A stretch of DNA of 64,000 nucleotides from Gp1-AA133 sp963850425 (lineage in GTDB: Bacteria > Acidobacteriota > Terriglobia > Terriglobales > Acidobacteriaceae), in assembly GCA_963850425.1 (NCBI GenBank), contig CAWKLF010000007.1:372001-436000 (forward strand), read 5' to 3'. A program made the position numbers and the translations under genes. Positions 50,484 to 58,848 of this stretch are shown piece by piece. The notes below the pieces were generated by a model. The model did not search any database. It worked only from the letters and a program-made list of their open reading frames with translations, and was not told the DNA's origin. The number at the start of each line of letters is the position of its first letter. Within the stretch, counting starts at the first letter, position 1.

Positions 50484-51926
50484 ATGAACCGCCGGCAGAA
50501 TCGAATGCTGAACGGGCTGTCATCGCATAAAGGCAGGCGAGTTGGGAAGCAATTCTTGAAAATGGTGGCTGTGACCCTATTCGCCAGCATCTGGTCGAGG
50601 GCACAGAATTCAGAACTGCCCAAGGCTCCGGAGACACGAGTGCTCGCGCTGACTCCGGTCCCGGGATATTTCACGGAGCCGGCCATTGCGGTGAACCCCG
50701 GAAACCCACAGCAGGTGGTCGCTGTTTTTCAAGACAACGCACACGCAGCCTACTCGCAAGATGCCGGACATTCGTGGCAGGTGGCGGATGGCGTTGAGCC
50801 TCCGAACTATCGAGTTTCTGGTGACGTCTCGACGGCTTTCGACAATCACGGCAACGCGTTCATTTGCTACATGGCATTCGACAGGTTGGGTACCTTCAAC
50901 TACTGGGGACACAATTCATCGCGCAATGGCTTGTTCGTTCGCCGCTCGCTCGATGGAGGGAAGACCTGGGAGTCCAACCACATTCCGATCATCGAACATG
51001 CAACCGAACCGGGCGTGCCGTGGGAGGACAAACCTTATATTGTGTCAGACACCGCGGAAAAAAGTCCGAACGCCGGCAACCTTTATGTGGGTTGGACGCG
51101 ATGGACGGTGACGGACTCGAAGATACTTTTCTCGCGATCGACGAATCTGGGAAATACCTGGTCGAAGCCGATCGAGATTGATGTCCAGCCGGGACTCCCG
51201 CGTGATGACAATGGAGCGGCGGAGGGCTTCGCGGGAGCGGTTGCACCCGATGGAACCTTGTACGCGGTATGGAGCCAGAATGAGCAGATCATGTTGACTC
51301 TGTCGCGCGACGGAGGCAAGACGTTCTCACGCGCTCATGCCATTCTCCACACCGGGCCCAGCATGTTTGCGGTGCAAGCCCTGGAAAGAGCCAATGGGTT
51401 TCCGCAAATTGGGAGTGATCCGCGGAGCAAACGCCTCTATGTGACGTGGAGCGACTACCGCAACGGCGACCTAGATGTGTTCTGTTCGACTTCGGTTGAT
51501 GGTGGGCGCACGTGGACACCAGCAGTTCGCGTCAATAACGATCCGATCCACAACGGCGCCGAGCAATTCTTTCAGTGGCTTGCGGTCGATCCTGTCGACG
51601 GCGCTGCCAATGTCATTTTTTATGACCGGCGTAGAGATTTGGGAAACCGCAAGCAGGTTGTCGTGCTGGCGCGCAGCACCGACGGTGGGCGCTCTTTCAA
51701 GAACTATTCCTGGACGGACGAGGCGTTCGAGGCCGGTGATGTTTTCTTTGGCGACTATACAGGCCTTGCCGCTTTTGGTGGTCGCGTGTACGGAGTATGG
51801 ACGGAGAGGCCGATCCACGTCACGGATTCAGAGACGAAACTGGGAGACGAACATTCGGGAGCGCGCGGCACCGTCGTGAAAATTGGCGTCGCGGACTTCA
51901 AAGGCGACGTAACGGAAAATCATTGA
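50484..51926 (+). CDS. Secreted sialidase-fold (BNR/Asp-box repeat) protein
   Basis: 480 residues from ATG 50484, with AGGA seven bases upstream. A signal peptide is likely (KQFLKMVAVTLFASIWSRAQN). The beta-propeller shows several Asp-box repeats: YSQDAGHSWQV, RSLDGGKTWESN, RSTNLGNTWSKP, LSRDGGKTFSRA, TSVDGGRTWTPA, and RSTDGGRSFKNY. Such propellers include exo-sialidases but also non-catalytic binders; the catalytic Tyr/Glu and Arg triad cannot be confirmed by eye. The shared promoter region with the glycosidase-like gene suggests joint use on a glycan. Earlier in-frame ATGs (50401, 50465) would spoil the signal peptide. Confidence 0.82.
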   Translation: MNRRQNRMLNGLSSHKGRRVGKQFLKMVAVTLFASIWSRAQNSELPKAPETRVLALTPVPGYFTEPAIAVNPGNPQQVVAVFQDNAHAAYSQDAGHSWQVADGVEPPNYRVSGDVSTAFDNHGNAFICYMAFDRLGTFNYWGHNSSRNGLFVRRSLDGGKTWESNHIPIIEHATEPGVPWEDKPYIVSDTAEKSPNAGNLYVGWTRWTVTDSKILFSRSTNLGNTWSKPIEIDVQPGLPRDDNGAAEGFAGAVAPDGTLYAVWSQNEQIMLTLSRDGGKTFSRAHAILHTGPSMFAVQALERANGFPQIGSDPRSKRLYVTWSDYRNGDLDVFCSTSVDGGRTWTPAVRVNNDPIHNGAEQFFQWLAVDPVDGAANVIFYDRRRDLGNRKQVVVLARSTDGGRSFKNYSWTDEAFEAGDVFFGDYTGLAAFGGRVYGVWTERPIHVTDSETKLGDEHSGARGTVVKIGVADFKGDVTENH

Positions 51927-51932
51927 TCAAAT

Positions 51933-52851
51933 TCACCCAGCTTGCCGGGCGAGCGCAGGATTGTTCGCTTCCCGAGTCATGTGGCCATCGATCATTCTCC
52001 AGATACCGAGCGGGTTGCCATCCTTCAGTTTCTGCGGGCAGCGCCTCGTCGGGAAAGCCCTGGTAACAAACTGGTCGCGCGAATCGAAGAACGGCCAAGC
52101 TTCCAACTGAGGTAGAACGACCGTCAGAAGTGGCCGGATATGGACCGCCGTGCACCATCGCGTGGGTGACCTCGACGCCGGTTGGAAATCCATTAAAGAC
52201 AAGCCGGCCGACTTTGTTTTCCAGAATTGCGATTAGATCGGCGAAGTCGTGCAAGTCCTGCGCCGTTCCGTGAATCGTGGCCGTCAGGTGGCCCTCGAGG
52301 GCGCGGGCAATTCTTAGCAACTCTTCGCGAGTCGAGTTCTGGACGAGCAGCGTAGTTGGGCCAAAGATCTCGCCGTCGAGTCCGACGTTGCTCAAGAAGG
52401 AGGCTGCGTCGGTTTCAAACAGAACTGCACCGACTGGCAATTCCGACTCAGCCGATGTGCGCTCCGTAACCGACTTCACGGAGGAATGAGCTTTTCGCCC
52501 GGCGACCGCTGACCGATAAGACGCTCGGATACCAGCGGTTAATAGATAATGGTCCGCAGATTCTCTGACCAGTCGCCGCAGTTTCTCTGAGAAACTTTTG
52601 GCCTCAGTGCACTGTGGTAGGAAGACCAGGCCCGGCTTGGTGCAGAATTGCCCTGCCCCCAGCGTGAAGGATCCGTGCAGCCCGGTCACGATGCCTTCGC
52701 TGCGTTCTCGCAGGGCACCCGGCAACACAAACACGGGGTTGGTGCTGCTCATCTCGCCAAAGAACGGGATGGGCTCAGGACGTGCGGCGGCTAGATCCTT
52801 AAGCGCTCTGCCCGCATAAGGATCGAGGGTTTCGAAATCCGTAACTTTCAT
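51933..52851 (-). pseudogene. Decayed 2,5-dioxovalerate (alpha-ketoglutarate semialdehyde) dehydrogenase
   Basis: The remaining part matches the C-terminal two-thirds of the aldehyde dehydrogenase that oxidises alpha-ketoglutarate semialdehyde. GRALKDLAAARPEPIPFFGEM, the catalytic-cysteine segment GAGQFCTKPGLVF and GLDGEIFGPTTLLV are clear. The first 200 or more residues, including the cofactor-binding fold, are missing; upstream only about 14 unrelated codons precede GRAL. Near 52037 the frame also slips. Removing one base from a CCC run gives the native ending LKDGNPLGIWRMIDGHMTREA and a stop at 51933, whereas the uncorrected frame ends at 51898. This would be the last enzyme of the hydroxyproline route in the operon. 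The 5' deletion makes a non-functional gene almost certain; the frame slip could be an error. Confidence 0.8.
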
Positions 52852-53161
52852 ACTGCTGAACATCGCCTTGCGCCGTTGGGCATAAGCGTCATTGGGTGCT
52901 CGCACATAGAGCTTCTGAAGAACAACGTCCATCACCTTCAGCAGACTTTTCCGGGCCGCGATGCCCCCGGAAGTGGGGCAACGGATTTGGCATTGCCGTG
53001 TACGGTACCGACGCCGTCATCCCATGCTTCCAAATGAGCATTAATTACCCCCCAGTCGTTTCCGTTCCCTGCCACCTTTCGGTTTGTGAAGTTCAACGTG
53101 CAGAAACACCACGAGCAGATTAGCTGGCTGGCAAGACCGCACCGGAGGTTTTTGCAGCGGA

Positions 53162-54085
53162 CTACTTTCCATTTGGCAGAGCATAGCTGCCGACACTCTG
53201 CACTCTTTTGCGCAAACAATCTTGAATCGTTTTTCGAGTTTGCTCCAGTTCCTGACCCACAAACTCAAGGCGCGGCGGCCGTACACGGGCGTTACCCATT
53301 CCAACTTCCACCTGAACCAGCTTGATAAGCTGCACGAAGTGCGGCACCGTATCCATGCGAAGCAGTGGTAAGAACCAGCGATAGAGATCGAATGCCTTGT
53401 CGCTTTCCCCGTTCATCCCACTGTTCAACAGGTCGACCGACTCGCGTGGTAACGCATTTGCCAATCCCGCTATCCAGCCCGTCGCCCCCACGCCGATTGC
53501 TTCGAGAACCGCGTCATCGACTCCGACGGAAATCTGCAGCCGCCGATCAACGAGGGCTCGAATCGCTGACACACGCCGGGCATCCGTGCTCGACTCCTTT
53601 ACGGCCTCGAAATTTTCATGTTCTGTCGCGAGCTCACGAATTTGCTCAGGAAGAAAGTCGGTTCCGTAAGCCACCGGATTGTTGTAGAGCATGCAAGATA
53701 GCGGAGTGGCGCGGAAAACGGCTGCGACATGTGTCTTCATCTCCCGCCAGTCACCCTGGTAAACGTAAGGAGGCAAAACCATCAAGCCATCGCAACCTTG
53801 ATCGGCTGCTGCTTTTGCCAAAGTGACAGCTTCGGCCGTCGTGAGCGCCGAGATGGAAGCGACCACGGGAGCTCGACCACGAATTGTTTCGACACAGGTA
53901 CGCAGCATCTCCAGCTTCTCGTCGAGCGATAGGGCCGCACCTTCGCCCAGAGACCCGAGGGCGACGATTCCAGCACAGCCGTTATCGAGCAGCCAGCGAC
54001 AGTGTCCCGCCATGAAGCCGTGATCAATCCGGAGGTCCTCGTTAAAGCACGTGGTGATTGCAGGTAGCACGCCATTCCAATTCAT
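53162..54085 (-). CDS. DHDPS-family lyase, probable pyrroline-4-hydroxy-2-carboxylate deaminase
   Basis: 307 residues of the dihydrodipicolinate synthase/N-acetylneuraminate lyase superfamily. NWNGVLPAITTCFNEDLRID opens the TIM barrel. ALGSLGEGAALSLDEK holds the substrate loop, MLYNNPVAYGTD the catalytic tyrosine, and FEAVKESSTDARRV the Schiff-base lysine. In hydroxyproline operons this family removes ammonia and water from 1-pyrroline-4-hydroxy-2-carboxylate to give alpha-ketoglutarate semialdehyde. That role is inferred from the neighbours, since the sequence alone could be another family member. ATG 54085 overlaps the previous stop as TGATG. Confidence 0.85.
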   Translation of the reverse strand: MNWNGVLPAITTCFNEDLRIDHGFMAGHCRWLLDNGCAGIVALGSLGEGAALSLDEKLEMLRTCVETIRGRAPVVASISALTTAEAVTLAKAAADQGCDGLMVLPPYVYQGDWREMKTHVAAVFRATPLSCMLYNNPVAYGTDFLPEQIRELATEHENFEAVKESSTDARRVSAIRALVDRRLQISVGVDDAVLEAIGVGATGWIAGLANALPRESVDLLNSGMNGESDKAFDLYRWFLPLLRMDTVPHFVQLIKLVQVEVGMGNARVRPPRLEFVGQELEQTRKTIQDCLRKRVQSVGSYALPNGK

Positions 54086-55386
54086 CAATGACCTCCTGTC
54101 ACTTGCTGGTGCACCGACTCCGGCCCGCCTGCGATCGCTGTCAGGCTTGCAAGGCGTACTGGAAAAATCGGGGGCCGAACTGAATCTGGTTTCCATTTGA
54201 AAAAGAACTCCGTGGCTGGGCCGCATACCCGGCCTTGGCACGGCCCCATGCCACAACGGGTTTGTAGTTTCGCGGCTCTCCAGGTTCCATATCCCTGAAG
54301 ACGGGAGTACACAACATCCTCACATCGGCAGACGATGGTTTCCGGCGTTGCGAGGTTTTTCAGTTCCGACCGCAAGCGGAAGGCCTTTTCTAGTGCGTTT
54401 GCGAACTTGAGAGTCTTCACCTTTTTTTGCTGTAGGGAGCGGGGAATGAGCGTCTGTCCCGCAGCAGCCAGGCCCGCGATTTCGCCCCCAACGACCGACA
54501 ACTCGATGCCGCCAATCCCGGTCGGTTCGCCGGCACAGAACACTTCGGGAACAGATGTTCGTTGCAGTTCGTCCACGGCGACGAATCCGCCCTCTAGCTT
54601 GCAGCCAAGCACGGCGGCAAGCTCTACATTCGGAACCAGGTGAAAACCGCAGGCCAGATAGTCGCACTCCAAAGTTGTATGCTTTCGTTGCCGAGAGATG
54701 GTAACGGTCTTAAGCGTAGGTCCGCCACCGGCCGCCACAGGCCAACTGGCACTTGAAAATGGAATTCCTGCCAGGTCTCTTTTCAGACGAATCGCCTGAG
54801 CCAGCTTATCCGGCTGGCGCAGCAAGCTCCCAGCGAAGCGAGCCAATGTCGACGCAGACGCTTGCTCACAAATCATCAGAATTTGTCCGCCGTGCCGGCG
54901 CAAGTATGCCGCAACAGCCAGAAGGAGAGGTCCTGAGCCGGCAACCACGATCCGCTTTCCGCGAATCGGCAAGCCGGATTTCACCAGAGCTTGCAGGCCG
55001 CCGGCTCCGAAGACATTCGGAAGAGTCCATCCGGGGAAGGGCAGGAATCTTTCGCGTGCTCCCGTCGCTATGACCAGCTTGTTGTAATGCAATTCGTGGA
55101 TGCTGTTCATCCCTTCCGCCAGCAGGACGCCTATCTCGACCTGCTGAAACACACGTACGCCGCTTAGAACTGCGACATTAGAACGCCGCAACCGCTCAAG
55201 CCAGGGCGAGGCCTCAGTATTGTCCCCATCCGCTCCGGCGCGCCAGATCTGCCCTCCCAGGCTGAAGTTGTCGTCCACGATCGCCACGCGCACGCCAGAC
55301 TCTGCGGCCCGCGTCGCGGCAGCCAGACCCGCTGGGCCGCCTCCAATAACCAGGACCTCGCATTGCAACTGGGCTCGGCTACTCAT
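54085..55386 (-). CDS. D-hydroxyproline dehydrogenase alpha subunit-like (FAD/NAD(P) oxidoreductase with BFD cluster)
   Basis: 433 residues. FAD motif VLVIGGGPAGLAAATRAAESG; second dinucleotide motif IVVAGSGPLLLAVAAYLRRHGG; ATGARERFLPFPGW between them; and GEPTGIGGIELSVVGGEIAG near the FAD-closing end. The C-terminal part has a bacterioferritin-associated-ferredoxin-type [2Fe-2S] site: VCRCEDV and CGMGPCQGRVCG. This is the alpha subunit type of hetero-oligomeric D-hydroxyproline, sarcosine and opine dehydrogenases. With the beta and gamma genes upstream it forms a membrane-independent electron-transfer enzyme complex. ATG 55386 overlaps the gamma stop by eight bases. Confidence 0.87.
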   Translation of the reverse strand: MSSRAQLQCEVLVIGGGPAGLAAATRAAESGVRVAIVDDNFSLGGQIWRAGADGDNTEASPWLERLRRSNVAVLSGVRVFQQVEIGVLLAEGMNSIHELHYNKLVIATGARERFLPFPGWTLPNVFGAGGLQALVKSGLPIRGKRIVVAGSGPLLLAVAAYLRRHGGQILMICEQASASTLARFAGSLLRQPDKLAQAIRLKRDLAGIPFSSASWPVAAGGGPTLKTVTISRQRKHTTLECDYLACGFHLVPNVELAAVLGCKLEGGFVAVDELQRTSVPEVFCAGEPTGIGGIELSVVGGEIAGLAAAGQTLIPRSLQQKKVKTLKFANALEKAFRLRSELKNLATPETIVCRCEDVVYSRLQGYGTWRAAKLQTRCGMGPCQGRVCGPATEFFFKWKPDSVRPPIFPVRLASLTAIAGGPESVHQQVTGGH

Positions 55387-55624
55387 CCGTCCTCACATCC
55401 ATGCCTGCCTCGCACAGAATTTGACAACTACGGCAGTGACGAATCCCGTCAATCGTCACACGACACTCGAAACAGATCCCCATTCCGCAAAGTGGTCCTC
55501 TTGGCTCTCCGCTCACGGACATCCGACATTGTTGCTGAGCCAACGCCGCAGCGACAGCCACGGTGGAGCCCGCTGCCACTTCGACGACCACACCGTTCAC
55601 TTTCACAGACAGCCTGCTAGACAT
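55379..55624 (-). CDS. [2Fe-2S] gamma subunit of D-hydroxyproline dehydrogenase
   Basis: A small 81-residue plant-type ferredoxin-like subunit. The cluster motif is CGMGICFECRVTIDG with a fourth cysteine in RHCRSC, the pattern of gamma subunits in opine/hydroxyproline dehydrogenases. SVKVNGVVVEVAAGSTVAVAA is the preceding beta-grasp part. The start is ATG 55624, inside the end of the beta gene. Electrons from the flavin subunits would pass through it. Confidence 0.87.
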   Translation of the reverse strand: MSSRLSVKVNGVVVEVAAGSTVAVAAALAQQQCRMSVSGEPRGPLCGMGICFECRVTIDGIRHCRSCQILCEAGMDVRTDE

Positions 55625-56747
55625 GGGCGTGCTCCCGCGCCCTCCGCGAAGGCAAGTAAGGTTCGATTGGAATCTCCGGCTTTGCACCTGTAATTTGATC
55701 CACTAGAATCCGCGCCGTCCCGAGCGATGTTGTAATGCCGAGGCCCTCGTGTCCTGTAGCCAATAACAGCGACTTGTCGCTTGACCACGGTCCGATGAAA
55801 GGCAACTTGTCGGCACTCGCTGCCCGGAAACCAGTCCACGTGCGCACGGCCAACATAGTTCCAAGCGCCGGCATGTATTCCTGGGCGCGCCGCAACATGC
55901 GAGCCACGATTTCGTGATCGACCTCGCTGTGTTCCGCGCCCAACTGCCGCGAAGATCCGATCAGAATCTGGCCAGTGCGCCGAGGCTGTACGTTGAACGC
56001 CACCGAATCGGCCCTGAAGCAGTGAGCGCTTTTCAGGTATCCAAGCTCTACGAGTTGGTGGCGTACAAATCCCGGGTACCGGTCGGTAATCACGAGATGC
56101 CCTTTCCTTTTTTTGATCTCGATTCCCGGCATCAGATCAGGCGCGAACGTGCCCGTTGCATTCACCAGACACTCCGCGCAAATCTGTTCCCCGTTGCTCA
56201 GTTCGATATGTCCGGATCCCATTCGACAAACGGGACTTCCCATTTGGAACTTTGCACCATGTTGCTGAGCTCGCTCCAGAAGAAACCGCGCAGCGCACGG
56301 CGGATAAAGCACGCCATCCTCTGGTACCAGCAGCCCACCCACGAGTCCCACCCGCAGGTTGGGCTCAAGGTCACGCAGGGCCGCTTCCTCAAGCACCCGG
56401 GTCGCGACGTTTCGTTTGCCGTAATATTCGTGCTTGCGCCATACCTCCGCCATTTCCTCTTCGTCTGCCGCGACCCAGATCGTCCCGCACTGCTCGTACT
56501 CCACATCTTCTGGCAAGTCCTGCCGCAGTTGTTGCCATAGCGTCTGTGAGTAGCGAGTCAGTGCGAATTGTGCTTCGGAATCGTCCATGACTACGATATG
56601 ACCCATGCCGGCCGCGGTCGCGCCCGAACCAACCGGGTCCTGATCAAGAATCACGACACGGAGACCGCGACGGGCACATTCGTCGGCACAAGCGGCGCCC
56701 ACAATGCCGGCACCGACGATCGCAACGTCATAGGCATCGCTACTCAT
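55617..56747 (-). CDS. D-hydroxyproline dehydrogenase beta subunit-like (D-amino-acid oxidase family)
   Basis: 376 residues of the DAO family. The FAD motif is DVAIVGAGIVGAACADECARRG. VLYPPCAARFLLERAQQHGA lies in the substrate domain, RTWTGFRAASADKLPFIGPW near the isoalloxazine side, and ATGHEGLGITTSLGTARI at the end. It would oxidise cis-4-hydroxy-D-proline, made by the epimerase, to 1-pyrroline-4-hydroxy-2-carboxylate. ATG 56747 overlaps the epimerase stop (ATGA). A stand-alone D-hydroxyproline oxidase is possible, but the gamma and alpha genes favour the complex. Confidence 0.87.
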   Translation of the reverse strand: MSSDAYDVAIVGAGIVGAACADECARRGLRVVILDQDPVGSGATAAGMGHIVVMDDSEAQFALTRYSQTLWQQLRQDLPEDVEYEQCGTIWVAADEEEMAEVWRKHEYYGKRNVATRVLEEAALRDLEPNLRVGLVGGLLVPEDGVLYPPCAARFLLERAQQHGAKFQMGSPVCRMGSGHIELSNGEQICAECLVNATGTFAPDLMPGIEIKKRKGHLVITDRYPGFVRHQLVELGYLKSAHCFRADSVAFNVQPRRTGQILIGSSRQLGAEHSEVDHEIVARMLRRAQEYMPALGTMLAVRTWTGFRAASADKLPFIGPWSSDKSLLLATGHEGLGITTSLGTARILVDQITGAKPEIPIEPYLPSRRAREHAHV

Positions 56748-57700
56748 ACCCGGATTCCCATGCACAACGGGTCGCGCGGATCGAGCACCAGATCTCCATC
56801 TGCGGTTACGAACGCTGATCCCTTGATGCGAGGGTAGACTTTGTCACCTCGCACTACGATACTTCCTTCGAAGACACTGCCGACGATGCTTTCCTGCTTC
56901 CATATTTGGCCTTGACGAAGTTTGCCGTCGGCATACAAACAAGCCAGTTTGGCACTAGTCCCGGTGCCGCAGGGAGAGCGATCGTAGGCCTTGCCGGGAC
57001 ACAAGACAAAGTTTTGGCTGTCTACGCCCGGCTTTTGAGACGGGGAAAAGAGCTCGATGTGGTCGATCTCCTTCCCTTCGTCGCCGGTGATGTTATGGGC
57101 GCGAAGTGCTTGTCGAATGGCCCACGTGAAGCTCGTAAGTTCGTCCACATTCGTCAAGGCAAGATTCATAGGGTGTTCGCGAAGGAGGAAAAACCAGTTT
57201 CCGCCCCATGCTACATCGCCGTGCAGTGTTCCATGCCCGGGCACTTCGACCGGCACGTTGGCGGCCTTCCGGTAGCTCGCCACATTGTTTACCGTTACTT
57301 CGCCGCTTTCATGTAGCACCGCGCTAACCATTCCCACCGGGGTCTCAATCCGATGTTCTCCCGGACGAATGCGACCTAGATAGGCGAGCGTTACGACAAG
57401 GCCGATTGTGCCATGACCGCACATCCCTAAATATCCGACGTTATTGAAAAAAATCACTCCTGCAGCGCAACTGCGATCGACAGGGTCGCACAACAAAGCG
57501 CCTACCACGACGTCGGATCCTCGGGGCTCGTTTACGATTGCAGAGCGGAAGGTATCGTGCCGAAGCCGAAAACATTCAAGGCGATCTGCCAACGGGCCGG
57601 TCCCCAGGTCAGGACCTCCACGCACCACCAGCCTGGTTGGTTCTCCCCCCGTGTGGGAGTCGACTACTCGGACCAGACGTCGTTCCTCGGGTATCGTCAA
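56744..57700 (-). CDS. 4-hydroxyproline 2-epimerase
   Basis: 318 residues of the proline racemase superfamily. Both catalytic cysteines are present: GMCGHGTIG and SPCGTGTSAK. A Cys/Cys pair marks racemases and epimerases; trans-3-hydroxyproline dehydratases have Thr at the second place. VDSHTGGEPTRLVV and GGNWFFLL are typical. The enzyme inverts trans-4-hydroxy-L-proline to cis-4-hydroxy-D-proline, the first step of the pathway encoded downstream. The start appears to be TTG 57700 with AAAGGG about ten bases upstream; no ATG fits. It is first in the operon. No regulator is next to it. Confidence 0.88.
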   Translation of the reverse strand: MTIPEERRLVRVVDSHTGGEPTRLVVRGGPDLGTGPLADRLECFRLRHDTFRSAIVNEPRGSDVVVGALLCDPVDRSCAAGVIFFNNVGYLGMCGHGTIGLVVTLAYLGRIRPGEHRIETPVGMVSAVLHESGEVTVNNVASYRKAANVPVEVPGHGTLHGDVAWGGNWFFLLREHPMNLALTNVDELTSFTWAIRQALRAHNITGDEGKEIDHIELFSPSQKPGVDSQNFVLCPGKAYDRSPCGTGTSAKLACLYADGKLRQGQIWKQESIVGSVFEGSIVVRGDKVYPRIKGSAFVTADGDLVLDPRDPLCMGIRV

Positions 57701-58302
57701 TTTGGTTCGACCCTTTACTGCAAAAATGGACGGAAATATCGGGCTGTGGGCGCCTTGTTCCTACCATTTATATTATGGCGCTTGGGACAGTAAGCTGCTA
57801 ATGGATCCGGATCAGAACCGCCCCGTGCCTGGGCACTTCAGCCGTCTAACTGTGCTCAAAAGTGCCGAGGTCCTGATGTTTCCATAGATCACGGACTTTC
57901 GTGGCATTGCCGGCGCCAACGTCCTTGAAATTGACGGTCACCGGATTCTGAGATTCGCCACGGTTGAAGAGTCCAACGCCTACGCTTCCGTCAGCCAGGG
58001 GCTTACGACGGTCACAAGGCTGTCAGGCAATATGCCTCGGACAGTCGCTCCTCGCTTTAGATCTTCCAGTTTGGCCATCTTGGATGTGACGCGTTCGTAG
58101 CTGCGACACCGGACCGGTTAGGGTCTGATCATATTCTCCAGGGCATCCCCCCTCCAAAGATTCTGCCAGGGGCTGCGTCAAACGGCGTTCAAGTTGGAAA
58201 AGCAGGCACATTCCAATGAATGGATTTTAGGGACCTGTAGACAACCGTTGCGGTGAAAGGCGGTGAAGTTTTGTTTTGGGAATATGTAAACTATTGAAAG
58301 AA
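57701..58302. other. Intergenic region upstream of the hydroxyproline operon
   Basis: About 600 bases between the epimerase start and the tRNA-Asn 3' end. Short open frames occur on both strands but none has a ribosome site or a recognisable product. This is where an integrase would lie if the 44-58 kb segment were a tRNA-borne island, and none is seen. Confidence 0.45.
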
Positions 58303-58377
<75 letters not shown>

Positions 58378-58848
58378 GTGTCGAACGAGGTCTGGAGGCA
58401 GACCGCCGCTGCTGCTCAAGAACATCCTCATCATATCAAAGCGGTTGCCATCTGAAAACACCGCTGAACATTACCTTCGCGTGAACTCCTGGGCTATCGA
58501 TCCAAATCTTTCTTTCATTTTATTGCACCGGATAGCAATAAATACCAGAGTTGAGTCCTCTTTCGAGGGTTTGACCTGCATTTCCTGGCGTGCTATAAAG
58601 TCCCGTTTGTGCGAAAAGCTGCTTTGGGATCATTTATGTCTTCCTGAATGCAGCCCCCGCACAAATGAAATCCGACGCGGCCAAGCTCAGCACTCCTATT
58701 TCATGTCTTGTAGTGGAAGCGTGTTCGGACCCCGGCCATGCGCATACCAGTGCCGATCAAAAGGCGTTCGGTCGATGTTGCACGCCGGTAAAGAGGCAGC
58801 TAAACACCTTTCAATCCCGCGACACTCTTCATATCGGAGGACTCCTCT
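58378..58848. other. Intergenic region upstream of the membrane pyrophosphatase
   Basis: This 471-base region separates the tRNA-Asn 5' end from the pyrophosphatase start. It must contain both promoters. I see no convincing gene, riboswitch or long repeat; the only clear element is GGAGG at 58836-58840, the ribosome site of the downstream gene. Confidence 0.5.
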
